DNA of 45,960 nucleotides from DATLBA01 sp035527275 (GCA_035527275.1 DATLBA010000099.1:1-45960); one strand, 5' to 3'. Positions 23,990 through 32,268 are shown, numbered from the stretch's first letter. A program made the numbers and translations. Notes: generated from the sequence alone by a model not told the origin.

Positions 23990-25531
23990 CTAGAGGATGT
24001 CGGCGTCTGCGGCGGCCGAGACACCGTGAGGCCAAATCTCCTGCCTCAGGCTCAAGAGTTTGCGGTAGGCGATTTTCGGATGCAGGTCCTTTCTGAGCAG
24101 ACCGCCGTGGGGAAAATAGTGGGGCTGATGGTCGGAGAAATCGCGCCACGAAACGGCCGTCACGAAGGGCTTGGAGATAGCAACATGATAGAAATCGTCA
24201 AGCCAGCCGCCCTGGACGGCCTCGTCCCATGGCTTCCGCCAGACGCCGCCGGCGCCCGGCTGGTGATTCGCATTCCCGACCGCTGCGCCCTCATCAGGAA
24301 AAGAGGCGGACGGGACGCCGACGGCGGTGATGTGAACCGGTTTGCCGAGCATGCCGAATTGATCCAGCAGACCTGAAACGGCCAGCATATCGCGGCAATG
24401 GAACCCCTGGCCGGCCGTGCCGAAGAAGATTTGCAGGCCTACCGCGTCGAACGGCACACCCGCGTTGATGCTCATCTCGGCATAATGGAAAGGCCAGATG
24501 GAACGCTGGTTGGTGGCATAGTACTCGCCCCACGGGTACAGAAGATCAAGGACCACCTTGGCCGACGGGTCGGTCCGCTTGATGGCATGAGCGGCGATGC
24601 GTGTGAGTTCCAGAATGCGGTCGAGCGAAAAGCCCAGGCAATTCTCCACGTTCAGGCCGGTGACGGCATCCCAATAGTCAATGCGGCCGTGATAGCGCTG
24701 CACGCACCGCTCGACGTGATCGAAGACGTAGTCGCGAACAGCCTCGAAATCGGTTTCCCAGACCCAAACCCAGTCGGGCAGATGTGCCTCGGAGAAACGG
24801 ACGGGGGACCCGCCCTTGACGACGATACCCTTCGCTCCGAACCACTGGACCCACCCGTCGTGCCACGCCCAGTTGAATTCCTGCTCGCGCGGCTCGATGC
24901 GGCGCCAGACGAAAGGCAGCGTCGCATGGTTGAAGATTTTGGCGAACCGTTCCCGGACTTTGGGGTTTTCGTCGGCAAGTTCCCAGTGGCATCCGAAGTC
25001 GACGGCGCCCAACTGGCCTCGTGCGCGGCGCGCCGAAATACCGTTGCGAGCGTCGGCCAGAGCCAGCGTTTCGCCGAGCGCGACGGCCCGCGCGAGCGCC
25101 TCTTCCGCCAGGTCCGCCGCCACCACCGGCGCGTCCCGAACCGTCACGGCTCGGGCCAGGAGCAACTTCGCCGCCGCCAACTCCTCCTCGATCCCTTCGA
25201 TCGGCTCGGTGTAAATGTAGCCCCAGTCTTCCTTCTTGCGCCAGACGTCCGCCACGTGACCCCGCGCCAGTTCCAGCGGCAGGAGGTATGGCTCATCGGC
25301 GTCGGGCAGAAGGGACGTCCGGAGCATCAGCCGCCCTTCGCCACGCACGGACCACGGCAGGTTCAAGGCGGCCAGCCCTTGGGCCCGCCGCTCGCAGAAA
25401 AGCAGACCGTTCTGCGGCACATAGCGAAACCGCCCGCGGACCGGCTGGCCCTCCAAACTCGTCAGATACATCACATCCAGGTCGAGTTCAGGAGGCGGTT
25501 TCCCATCAACCAGTACACGAAACGTCAGCAC
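23990..25531 (-). CDS. GH10-like protein lacking both catalytic glutamates
   Basis: 513 residues. After a beta-rich N-terminal region (about 1-120) and a helical link, residues 175-500 follow a GH10 xylanase-type barrel: FNHATLPFVWRRIEPREQEFNW near strand 2, RIDYWDAV at strand 4, and VHITAV at strand 7. In active GH10 enzymes strand 4 ends in WDVVNE with the acid/base glutamate; here it reads WDAVTG (287-292). Strand 7 normally has TELD with the nucleophile; here it reads TAVG (402-405). Both glutamates are absent, so I infer a non-hydrolytic or altered function. No signal peptide. The start is GTG at 25531. Own promoter and leader hairpin upstream. Confidence 0.75.
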   Translation of the reverse strand: MLTFRVLVDGKPPPELDLDVMYLTSLEGQPVRGRFRYVPQNGLLFCERRAQGLAALNLPWSVRGEGRLMLRTSLLPDADEPYLLPLELARGHVADVWRKKEDWGYIYTEPIEGIEEELAAAKLLLARAVTVRDAPVVAADLAEEALARAVALGETLALADARNGISARRARGQLGAVDFGCHWELADENPKVRERFAKIFNHATLPFVWRRIEPREQEFNWAWHDGWVQWFGAKGIVVKGGSPVRFSEAHLPDWVWVWETDFEAVRDYVFDHVERCVQRYHGRIDYWDAVTGLNVENCLGFSLDRILELTRIAAHAIKRTDPSAKVVLDLLYPWGEYYATNQRSIWPFHYAEMSINAGVPFDAVGLQIFFGTAGQGFHCRDMLAVSGLLDQFGMLGKPVHITAVGVPSASFPDEGAAVGNANHQPGAGGVWRKPWDEAVQGGWLDDFYHVAISKPFVTAVSWRDFSDHQPHYFPHGGLLRKDLHPKIAYRKLLSLRQEIWPHGVSAAADADIL

Positions 25532-25543
25532 GCGTCTCGCCCT

Positions 25544-25569
25544 CTAAACAAAGGGCCGCACGGCGGCCC
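25544..25569 (-). terminator. Terminator-like hairpin in the leader of the GH10-like gene
   Basis: In transcript sense GGGCCGC (25569-25563), loop CGT, GCGGCCC (25559-25553), then TTTGTTTA (25552-25545). This is a compact intrinsic terminator located about 20 nt before the GTG start and downstream of a good promoter, so it could act as an attenuator. Confidence 0.6.
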
Positions 25570-25595
25570 ACCCTTCTCCTGAGATACGCGCGGCA

Positions 25596-25625
25596 ATTAT
25601 AGGGGACTCACCCAGCATCGCTCAA
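25596..25625 (-). promoter_or_regulatory. Candidate promoter of the GH10-like gene
   Basis: Minus-strand TTGAGC (25625-25620), 18 bp spacer, perfect TATAAT (25601-25596). Transcription would begin near 25589, 58 nt before the GTG start, upstream of the leader hairpin. Confidence 0.5.
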
Positions 25626-25744
25626 ATGAAAAACATACCGCCTCCCCGGCACCGGTCCGGAGTGACCTGCCCCGTCCCGACACAGCCTGCTGCGGCAAAT
25701 ATCAGGGTTGGGACAATCATCAGCGCCGTCGTTCTTGTCGGCAT
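25622..25744 (-). CDS. Small lipoprotein, 40 residues
   Basis: A short frame from ATG 25744 to TGA 25622 encodes 40 residues: MPTRT, a hydrophobic core (ALMIVPTLIFA), and a convincing lipobox FAAAGC with C21, leaving a 20-residue mature peptide with a second cysteine at 32. GGAAAG lies about 10 nt upstream, and a promoter with a perfect TATAAT lies about 50 nt upstream. Small lipoproteins of this type occur widely; no family is recognised. It ends just before the promoter of the GH10-like gene and may be co-transcribed with it. It could be chance, but signal, ribosome site and promoter agree. Confidence 0.5.
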   Translation of the reverse strand: MPTRTTALMIVPTLIFAAAGCVGTGQVTPDRCRGGGMFFI

Positions 25745-25791
25745 TCGCTGGTATCTTTCCACACAAACCCCTTGCAGTGCTTGCGTGGATT

Positions 25792-25821
25792 ATTATAGGC
25801 CGAAACCCTGCGCAAATGCAA
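25792..25821 (-). promoter_or_regulatory. Candidate promoter of the small lipoprotein gene
   Basis: Minus-strand TTGCAT (25821-25816), 18 bp spacer, perfect TATAAT (25797-25792), predicted start near 25785. Confidence 0.4.
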
Positions 25822-25883
25822 CCCTGGCCGGTCAACCCCTGCCGTCCAGCCGTCTGTTTCCATCGGCGGCACCGTTTCGCAAG

Positions 25884-25908
25884 GTTTGCCTCGTTTTTCG
25901 TTTGCCTC
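25884..25908. repeat. 9-bp direct repeat after the activase gene
   Basis: GTTTGCCTC at 25884-25892 and again at 25900-25908, 16 bp apart, separated by GTTTTTC. It lies about 50-75 bp past the stop of the last nqr-operon gene. No other content is seen in 25822-25959 apart from a weak TGCCC/GGGCA stem. Confidence 0.6.
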
Positions 25909-25959
25909 TTGCCCGAGGGCCCCGGGGCATGGCCGGTGGGACGAGGGTGACTTGGCGGG

Positions 25960-26733
25960 TTAGGACGCTTGGATTTCCATCGCGATGAGGGCGGCGCCGA
26001 GGGCGACGGCAAGTTCCGGCCGCTCCGGCACAACCAGTTCGCCGGGCAGTTCGGCTGCCAGAACCTTTTGCATGCACGGATTACAGGCGACGCCGCCGAC
26101 GAACAGGGTCTTGGCCCCGAGTTCAATCCGCGAGGCCATGGCGGCCACGCGCTGCGCCGTGGCCACGTGGAGTCCGAGGGCGATCCGCCGGCGGTCCTCG
26201 CCGCGCGCTATGAGCGACACCACCTCCGACTCGGCAAAGACGGTGCACTTGCTGGTCAGGCTCACGGGGCGGTCCGCGCGAAGGGCCTCGGTGCCGAACT
26301 CCTCGAGCGAGTAGCTGAGCGCTGCCGCCATCACCTCCAGGAACCGTCCGGTGCCGGCGGCACAGCGTTCGTTCATTTCGAAGCGGCCGAAGCCGCCGCC
26401 TTCGGCGAGTTCAATCGCCTTGGAATCCTGGCCGCCGATGTCGATGACGCTGCCGGCATCCGGGCAAAGGTGACGAGCGGCGCGGGCACATGCCCGGATC
26501 TCCGTGACCGCCGGGCAGGCGAGATGCGCTTCAGCGAGGTTCCGCCCGTAGCCGGTTGCCACAGTTGGCTCATCGCCGGAGCCCTTTAGGATTTCCCGAA
26601 GGTGGGCCAGTGGATCGTGGCCGGTGTCGAACATGCGCGAGTCGAGGATTTCGGCCGATGGGCCGGCGCGCACAACCTTTGTCAATCGCGAGCCGAGGTC
26701 GATTCCGGTTGATGTTGTTTTCGGCGTGCTCAT
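25960..26733 (-). CDS. Acyl-CoA dehydratase activase-like ATPase (HgdC/BadF family)
   Basis: 257-residue actin-fold ATPase of the BadF/BadG/HgdC family. Activases couple ATP hydrolysis to low-potential electron transfer into 2-hydroxyacyl-CoA dehydratases or benzoyl-CoA reductases, using one [4Fe-4S] cluster held between two subunits. GIDLGSRLTKVV is phosphate motif 1, DIGGQDSKAIEL is motif 2, and the cluster cysteines lie in NERCAAGTGRFL (C124) and LTSKCTVFAESEV (C163). An additional CxxC (C217, C220; VACNPCM) lies where the family has the adenosine motif. The ATG overlaps the nqrF stop as ATGA. No dehydratase subunit is encoded nearby, so the acceptor is unknown. Confidence 0.88.
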   Translation of the reverse strand: MSTPKTTSTGIDLGSRLTKVVRAGPSAEILDSRMFDTGHDPLAHLREILKGSGDEPTVATGYGRNLAEAHLACPAVTEIRACARAARHLCPDAGSVIDIGGQDSKAIELAEGGGFGRFEMNERCAAGTGRFLEVMAAALSYSLEEFGTEALRADRPVSLTSKCTVFAESEVVSLIARGEDRRRIALGLHVATAQRVAAMASRIELGAKTLFVGGVACNPCMQKVLAAELPGELVVPERPELAVALGAALIAMEIQAS

Positions 26734-27869
26734 ACCGCCCCAACGAGACCGGCAACGCGCGCCGGCGGCGCGGCTAAACCGAAGTCGTCGAAGAAGACGT
26801 CGTCGGGCTCAAGGCCTTTCGCGGCGAGAACGTCCTGGACGGCTTCGATCATAACCGGCGGTCCGCAGAGGAACGCCTGGCGCTTGACGCCCGGTTCCAG
26901 ATACTTGTCCACCGCCAAGTGGATGAATCCCGTCTCGCCGTCCCACGGTTCCTCCGGCTCCAATTCTTCCGAGAGGGCGTAAACAACGCGGAAGTTGGGG
27001 TGCTCTTTCGCCAGTTCGCGGAACTCGTCCAGGTAGTAGATGTCCCGCGTGGTGCGGCAGCCGAAGAAAAGCCGGCAGGAGCGTCCGGGCCACCGGTGGC
27101 AAAGGCTGTAAATAATGTTCTTGACGGGCGCCATGCCGCAGCCGCCGGCCACGCACACGATTTCCGTCTCGGGGTCTTCGTTCAGTCGAAACTCGCCGAA
27201 TGGGCCGGTGAAGGTGACTGGATCGCCTTCCTTCAGATTGTGAAGGTAGGTGGAAGCGATGCCGCCCGGCACCAGGCGCACGACCAGTTCGACGGCGTTC
27301 GGCTCATAGACCGGCGAACTGATGGAATAGGCCCGCCAGACGGGCCCCTGAGGCGACGGCGCCTGAATCTGGATGTATTGGCCGGGCCGGTGTTCGATGG
27401 CGGGCGGCTCCAGGAGCCGCAGGCGAATCTCTTTCGTATCGTAGGTCAGGTCGCGAGTATGTTCGACCTCCGCCGAGTAGAGTTGAACGTTCAGGATCTC
27501 CTCGGGGATGCGGATCTCAAGGTCGCCGCGAACCTTAATCCGGCAGGCGAGACGGACACCGGCCCGAATTTCTTTGCGGTCGAGCAGCGGCCGTTCGGTC
27601 GGCAGGACCGGCCCACCCCCCGAAGAAACCGTGACCTTGCAGTAGCCGCACGTGCCCTGGCCGCCGCAGGCCGACGGGACGTAAATCTCCCGGCCATTGA
27701 GGGCTTCAAGGAGCGTCTGGCCGCCCTCGATCTCCAGGACCCGCTCTCCTGTGTTGATGCTTACCTGGCAGACGCCGTAGTCGAGGAGGAACCGCTCGGC
27801 CACGACCAGGAAAGCCGCCAGCGCCACCAGCAGCCCGCCGAAAACCAGAATCGATGCCAGGTAGATCAT
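26730..27869 (-). CDS. nqrF: Na+-translocating NADH:quinone reductase subunit F
   Basis: 379 residues. One N-terminal membrane helix, then a [2Fe-2S] ferredoxin domain with C68, C74, C77 and C109 (SACGGQGTCGYC and LACR), then an FAD domain (RAYSISS) and an NAD domain (CVAGGCGMAPVKNII, AFLCGPPVMI). NqrF is the NADH-oxidising entry point of the complex. It is slightly shorter than typical NqrF (about 405). It lies 9 bp after nqrE and is translationally coupled to the activase gene. Confidence 0.95.
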   Translation of the reverse strand: MIYLASILVFGGLLVALAAFLVVAERFLLDYGVCQVSINTGERVLEIEGGQTLLEALNGREIYVPSACGGQGTCGYCKVTVSSGGGPVLPTERPLLDRKEIRAGVRLACRIKVRGDLEIRIPEEILNVQLYSAEVEHTRDLTYDTKEIRLRLLEPPAIEHRPGQYIQIQAPSPQGPVWRAYSISSPVYEPNAVELVVRLVPGGIASTYLHNLKEGDPVTFTGPFGEFRLNEDPETEIVCVAGGCGMAPVKNIIYSLCHRWPGRSCRLFFGCRTTRDIYYLDEFRELAKEHPNFRVVYALSEELEPEEPWDGETGFIHLAVDKYLEPGVKRQAFLCGPPVMIEAVQDVLAAKGLEPDDVFFDDFGLAAPPARVAGLVGAV

Positions 27870-27878
27870 ATCCGCCCG

Positions 27879-28487
27879 CTACTGAATCGAGACCATGCCG
27901 GCGAAGCCCATGTAGGCCATGGCCATGACGCCTGTGACAATCATCGTAATCGCGACGCCGCGGAACGGGGCCGGCAGGTTTGCATACCCCATTTTCTGCC
28001 GCAGCCCCGTCAAAAGGACGATGACCAGCGTCCACCCGACGCCGCCGCCAAAACCGAACGCGACCGCCTGGAAGAGCGTAAACTGGAACGTGACCATGAA
28101 TAGAGCAACGCCGAGAATCGCGCAGTTGACCGTGATGAGCGGCAGGAAGATGCCGAGCGCATGATACAGCCGCGGGCTGAACCGCTCGATAATCATCTCA
28201 ACCAGTTGCACGAACGCCGCAATCACCGCGATAAAGATAATGTATTGAAGATGCGTCAGGTCCATGGCGCACAGCGGCGCCTCCGGCACCAGGATGCCGT
28301 AATAGATCCCATAGTTCAAGATGGTCGTCGAGGTCAGGACAAAGGTGACCGCCGCCCCCAGGCCGATGGCCGTCTCGAACCGCCGCGAGCAGGCCAGGAA
28401 CGAACACATCCCGAGGAAATAAGTCAGCAGGATATTGTTCGTGAAGACGGCCGCCACGAAGATTACCAGCGCGCTCGTGTCGTTCAT
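27879..28487 (-). CDS. nqrE: Na+-translocating NADH:quinone reductase subunit E
   Basis: 202-residue six-helix membrane protein of the NqrE/RnfA family. The conserved cysteines are in LGMCSFLACSRR and ITVNCAILG, thought to ligate a cluster shared with NqrD in the membrane. The N-terminus AVFTNNILLTYFLGMC is diagnostic. Overlaps nqrD as ATGA. Confidence 0.95.
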   Translation of the reverse strand: MNDTSALVIFVAAVFTNNILLTYFLGMCSFLACSRRFETAIGLGAAVTFVLTSTTILNYGIYYGILVPEAPLCAMDLTHLQYIIFIAVIAAFVQLVEMIIERFSPRLYHALGIFLPLITVNCAILGVALFMVTFQFTLFQAVAFGFGGGVGWTLVIVLLTGLRQKMGYANLPAPFRGVAITMIVTGVMAMAYMGFAGMVSIQ

Positions 28488-29155
28488 GGGTGCGCCTCCT
28501 GCTCCCTTTGCAGGCCGAGCGCGTAAAAGAGCGCAACCAGGAATCCCAGCGCGATGAACGCCCCCGGCGCCAGAATCATGACATGGTTCGGCACGTAGCC
28601 GGGGATTTCGAGGAGCGTCCGCTCGCCGAAGACGATTCTCCCCGTTCCGCCCAACTCGCGGACCAGGCCGACGAGCGCCAGGATGATGGTGTATCCCAAC
28701 CCGTTTGCCGCCCCGTCAACGACGGAAACCGCCGGCCGATTGTGCAGGGCGAACGCTTCGGCGCGGCCCATAACGATACAGTTCGTGATAATCAGGCCCA
28801 CGTAGGGGCCGAGACGCCCGGACATGTCCGGATAGTAGGCCTTCAGGAACTGGTCCACGAGGATGACGAACGTCGCGATGACGGCCACTTCGGCGATCAT
28901 GCGAATGCGTCGCGGCGTGGCGGTTCTCAGAAGCGACAGCAGTAGATTCGACAGGACGATGACGAAGATGACCGCCAGCCCCATCACCAGGGCGTTCTCC
29001 AGGCGCGTTGTCACGGCCAGGGCCGAGCAGATGCCCAGAATCTGGACGGCGATGGGGTTGTTGTTCCAGACGCCCGCCCGGAAGACGAGGATTCCCTGAC
29101 TGCCGCAGCCGCCCGGGGGACAGAAGCCGCCCGTGTTCGCGCCGCTAGCGCTCAT
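28484..29155 (-). CDS. nqrD: Na+-translocating NADH:quinone reductase subunit D
   Basis: 223-residue membrane protein of the NqrD/RnfE family: WNNNPIAVQILGICSALAVTT at the start, and LIITNCIVMGRAEAFA in the centre with the second conserved cysteine. It has an extra glycine- and cysteine-containing N-terminal segment (about 25 residues, CPPGGCG) before the family core. It overlaps the nqrC 3' end by 11 nt. Confidence 0.95.
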   Translation of the reverse strand: MSASGANTGGFCPPGGCGSQGILVFRAGVWNNNPIAVQILGICSALAVTTRLENALVMGLAVIFVIVLSNLLLSLLRTATPRRIRMIAEVAVIATFVILVDQFLKAYYPDMSGRLGPYVGLIITNCIVMGRAEAFALHNRPAVSVVDGAANGLGYTIILALVGLVRELGGTGRIVFGERTLLEIPGYVPNHVMILAPGAFIALGFLVALFYALGLQREQEAHP

Positions 29156-29732
29156 CTTCTGCCTCTGCCTCCAGGACCTTCCGGATCGTATGATTCAGCA
29201 TCCGCTCGACGCGGTTGCTCGTCATCGTCGCGCCGCTGATGGCGTCAACCTTGATGCCTGGTTCCCCGGCCGGCGAGACGATGCGTCTTTTCTCGAACCG
29301 CTTGCGGAACGCTTTCGTTGAGATTTCGCCGCCCAGGCCCGGCGTTTCCTCCTGCTCGTAAAAGGTGACGCGCCGGACGGTTCGCATGTCCGGCTCGAGG
29401 GCCAGGAACCCCTTAATCGGTCCCCAAAGGCCCGGCCCCTCGAAATGGACCGCCACGGCCTGAACGTTTCCGCCCGGGCCGGCGCATTCGTAAAGAAGTA
29501 AATCGCCGCGCCATCGCTCGCGCACGTTTTTTTCATAGGCCGCCAGGAGTTCCTCACTGGACGCTTGCGGCTTTCGCTCAATGCCGAGCACGTCGAGGAT
29601 GTGTCGCACGCGTTCGGCCTGCCGGTTGGCCTTTTGCCGCTCGGCCGTCAGTTCCCTTGCGGCCGTCAGGAGGCCCGCGCACACCAGGCCGAGCAGCGCG
29701 GCATAGAGCAGAGTGTAGAGGCTGCGTTTCAT
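29145..29732 (-). CDS. nqrC: Na+-translocating NADH:quinone reductase subunit C
   Basis: 195 residues: one N-terminal membrane helix and a periplasmic FMN-binding domain. FMN is attached covalently to the threonine of the SGAT motif (DAISGATMTSNRVE). The start at 29732 overlaps the nqrB stop as ATGA. Shorter than proteobacterial NqrC (about 255) and nearer RnfG in size. Confidence 0.93.
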   Translation of the reverse strand: MKRSLYTLLYAALLGLVCAGLLTAARELTAERQKANRQAERVRHILDVLGIERKPQASSEELLAAYEKNVRERWRGDLLLYECAGPGGNVQAVAVHFEGPGLWGPIKGFLALEPDMRTVRRVTFYEQEETPGLGGEISTKAFRKRFEKRRIVSPAGEPGIKVDAISGATMTSNRVERMLNHTIRKVLEAEAEDER

Positions 29733-30799
29733 TTCCCGAGTTTCCGAACTCGCCACCGGGCAACGGCCTCGTCGATGGTCGGCGCGGCAATGTTGGCGAG
29801 GAGGATGGCGAACATTACGCCTTCCACGTAGCCGGTCAGGCTGCGTATGAGAAGCGTCAGCCCGCCAATCAGAACGCCATAGACCCACTTGCCCCCATTC
29901 GTAATCGGGCTGGTCACGGGATCGGTGGCCATGAAGAACGCGCCGAAGAGCAGACCGCCGGCGAGCATGTGCCAGCCGACCGGCCCGAAATGCTCCGGCA
30001 CGAGGCTCCTGAGAAGAAGGCCGAGCAGCGCGAACGAGCCGAGCGTCGCCGCCACCGTCCGCCAGTTCGCCACACGCACCAGGACGAGAAACAGGCCCCC
30101 CGCGAGAATGACGGCCGCGGAGGTTTCGCCCACACAGCCGGTCACGTTTCCCCAGAAGAGGTTCGCGAGCGGGGCGAACTCGCCCTGCTTCGCCAGGACC
30201 AGAGGCGTGGCGGAAGAGACGACGTCCGCGCCGACGTATTCCGTCGCCCGCCCGATCCACCCGCCGCCCGGTTCGATCCAGGCGCTCGTCATTGCTTTCG
30301 AATACCCAATCGCCAGAAAGCACCGGCCGACGAGGGCGGGATTGAACGGGTTGCGCCCCGTCCCGCCGAAAACCTCCTTGCCCACGATGACGCCGAACGC
30401 CACCCCCACCGCGACCATCCAGAGAGGCAGGGCGGGCGGCAAAATCAGCGGGAAAATCAGACCCGTCACGAGGAATCCCTCGTTGATTTCCTCTTTCCGC
30501 ACGATCGCAAAAAGGACTTCGACCGCGCCGCCGACGATGTAGGAAACCAGAATCATCGCCACGACGCGCAGGCCGAAGAAGTAGATTCCGGCCAGTGCGG
30601 CCGGGGCGATGCCGACGATGGCCATCGTCATGTATCGCTTCACGTCGAGCGGATCGCGCACGTGCGGCGCGACGCGGGCCACCGTCTTCGGGCCGAAGAA
30701 AAAATTGTTAATCGCGTCGAAAAGCGGCCGCGCGCGGGCAAGGCGCCCCTTGTCGAACGTCGGCCGCAGGCGATCAAACAGGCGCTCGAGAACTCTCAC
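29729..30799 (-). CDS. nqrB: Na+-translocating NADH:quinone reductase subunit B
   Basis: 356-residue polytopic membrane protein of the NqrB/RnfD family. GGTGRNPFNPALVGRCFL is conserved, and SSATPL holds the threonine expected to carry covalent FMN. The late FFMATDPVTSPIT is typical. GTG start overlapping nqrA as GTGA. NqrB also holds the Na+ channel and a riboflavin site in characterised complexes. Confidence 0.94.
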   Translation of the reverse strand: MRVLERLFDRLRPTFDKGRLARARPLFDAINNFFFGPKTVARVAPHVRDPLDVKRYMTMAIVGIAPAALAGIYFFGLRVVAMILVSYIVGGAVEVLFAIVRKEEINEGFLVTGLIFPLILPPALPLWMVAVGVAFGVIVGKEVFGGTGRNPFNPALVGRCFLAIGYSKAMTSAWIEPGGGWIGRATEYVGADVVSSATPLVLAKQGEFAPLANLFWGNVTGCVGETSAAVILAGGLFLVLVRVANWRTVAATLGSFALLGLLLRSLVPEHFGPVGWHMLAGGLLFGAFFMATDPVTSPITNGGKWVYGVLIGGLTLLIRSLTGYVEGVMFAILLANIAAPTIDEAVARWRVRKLGK

Positions 30800-32166
30800 G
30801 CGAGCGGCTCCTCGGCATGTTGCCGTTCTTCGGCGAGTTGTTCCTGGGCCTCCAGAAACTCCTCTCGCAGTTCAATCTTCGACGGGCAGACGTAGGAACA
30901 CAGGCCGCAGCCGACGCAAAGGTCCACGCCGAGCCGTTCGACGTCGTCCAACGCGCCCGAATACAGGTACTTATGAATCAGATGCGGCATGATGCGGGCC
31001 GGACACACTTCTTCGCAGAACCCGCACGCGATGCACGCCCGCTTCTCGCCGCGAAGCGCCGTTGTCAGCGGTTCCGGCCCGGCCCGGCGCAGGGCGCTTA
31101 GGAAGCAGACACTGTAGGACCTCCTTGTCCATCCCGGCCTGAGGAACGCGAACAGTTCCCTCCGCCTCGGTTCGGCGAGGACCGTCAGGCCTGCGCACTC
31201 GGCGTCCAGGCCCTTCTGCGCCTCGCCGATGGTCTCGCCGGTCAGGGCCCCGCCGTTGATGATGCGGGCGGGCTCTTCTGAAAGGGCGCCCGCAAGGATG
31301 TCTTCGAGCGGATAGCCGGCGACGGCCGAAAGGTGCGCCGGCTCCCTGGCCGCCGGCCCGCCGAACGAGATGATCCGTTCCGTGCAGGCCCGGCAAGCCG
31401 TGAGCGCCCGGTCAACGGCCAGGACGCCTTCGGTCCGGAGCGCCCAGACGGGCCGACTCGGATCGGCTTCCAGGCCCAAGCCGCGCGCCAGCAGCGCGAA
31501 ATGATCAAACGGATACCGTAAGGGAATCGTGACGATCCGCAGGTAGGCCAGACCGCGCAGCGATTCGTGCACCTCCCTGGCAAGCGGGCTTTGGACGTCC
31601 GGCACGACGAGGTAGATCGGCTGGTATTCAAGAAGCGACTGGAGGTGCTCAAGACCCCTTTCGAATGCATCCAGTCGGCCCGCCAGTTGCGCGTCGCCGC
31701 GCGGCCCAAACGGCTCGAGGCGCGCCGTGGAGACGACGACGGCGCGCGGCACGCCGGACGGGTCCGGCAGTCGGCCGGTGTTGGCATCCTCGAAGAACTG
31801 CCAGGCTCCGAGCCGCACAAGCCTTCGGCGCTTGACCTCAATACTGTGCCCGTCGGGGGTGCCCACCTGCACGGGGCGCTCCATTTCCCGGCGCGTGTTT
31901 TCGAGGGTGATGTGGTTTTCGACGGTCCCGAGGCGGACTGTGCCCGCGCGGGGCGCGAGCAGCGGCACATCGAAGTTTGCCGGGTCCGTCGCAAGGACCT
32001 CGCCCGGCGCGACCTCCGCGCCGTCCTCGACTACCGTTTGGGTGAAGGCGAAGCGGCGGCTGGTGAGCGGCAAATAGAGGGCGTCCGGCTCGGGAAGGGC
32101 GCGGATTTCGCCCGTGGGTTTCCCCGCCAGAGGCACGTTGTATCCGCCTTTTGTCCTAAGCCTCAT
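30796..32166 (-). CDS. nqrA: NqrA with C-terminal 4Fe-4S motifs (NqrA/RnfC-like)
   Basis: 456 residues. The N-terminus MRLRTKGGYNVPLAGKP and the absence of an N-terminal cysteine cluster are NqrA features. Classical NqrA carries no iron-sulfur cluster, yet this protein has two ferredoxin motifs near the C-terminus: CIACGFCEEVCP (378-389) and CVGCGLCSYVCP (417-428), as in RnfC. The gene order A-B-C-D-E-F and the presence of NqrF with no RnfB make this an Nqr-type complex. The extra clusters may add an electron route. AAGGGG lies just before the ATG. Confidence 0.92.
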   Translation of the reverse strand: MRLRTKGGYNVPLAGKPTGEIRALPEPDALYLPLTSRRFAFTQTVVEDGAEVAPGEVLATDPANFDVPLLAPRAGTVRLGTVENHITLENTRREMERPVQVGTPDGHSIEVKRRRLVRLGAWQFFEDANTGRLPDPSGVPRAVVVSTARLEPFGPRGDAQLAGRLDAFERGLEHLQSLLEYQPIYLVVPDVQSPLAREVHESLRGLAYLRIVTIPLRYPFDHFALLARGLGLEADPSRPVWALRTEGVLAVDRALTACRACTERIISFGGPAAREPAHLSAVAGYPLEDILAGALSEEPARIINGGALTGETIGEAQKGLDAECAGLTVLAEPRRRELFAFLRPGWTRRSYSVCFLSALRRAGPEPLTTALRGEKRACIACGFCEEVCPARIMPHLIHKYLYSGALDDVERLGVDLCVGCGLCSYVCPSKIELREEFLEAQEQLAEERQHAEEPLA

Positions 32167-32227
32167 CCGGCCCCTTTGTTTTAGGGTTGTGTATCTCTAA
32201 TCCGCTTCCAAGGCGGTGGTTCCGCAG

Positions 32228-32256
32228 ATTTTGCGCGGAGGGCATGGGAAAATCAA
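32228..32256 (-). promoter_or_regulatory. Candidate nqr operon promoter
   Basis: Minus-strand TTGATT (32256-32251), 17 bp spacer, CAAAAT (32233-32228), lying in the 102-bp gap between the ahb and nqr units; predicted leader about 55 nt. Confidence 0.4.
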
Positions 32257-32268
32257 GGCGCGGCCGGC

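Noticed and set aside
25626..25988. 120-codon plus-strand frame in the gap right of the GH10-like gene
   Set aside because: No ribosome binding site, no domain, overlaps the activase 3' end antisense; the minus-strand lipoprotein frame fits better.
32190..32240. tRNA-like stretch with CTTCCAA in a small stem
   Set aside because: The anticodon-like arm does not pair properly, and no T-loop, D-arm or acceptor stem can be built around it.
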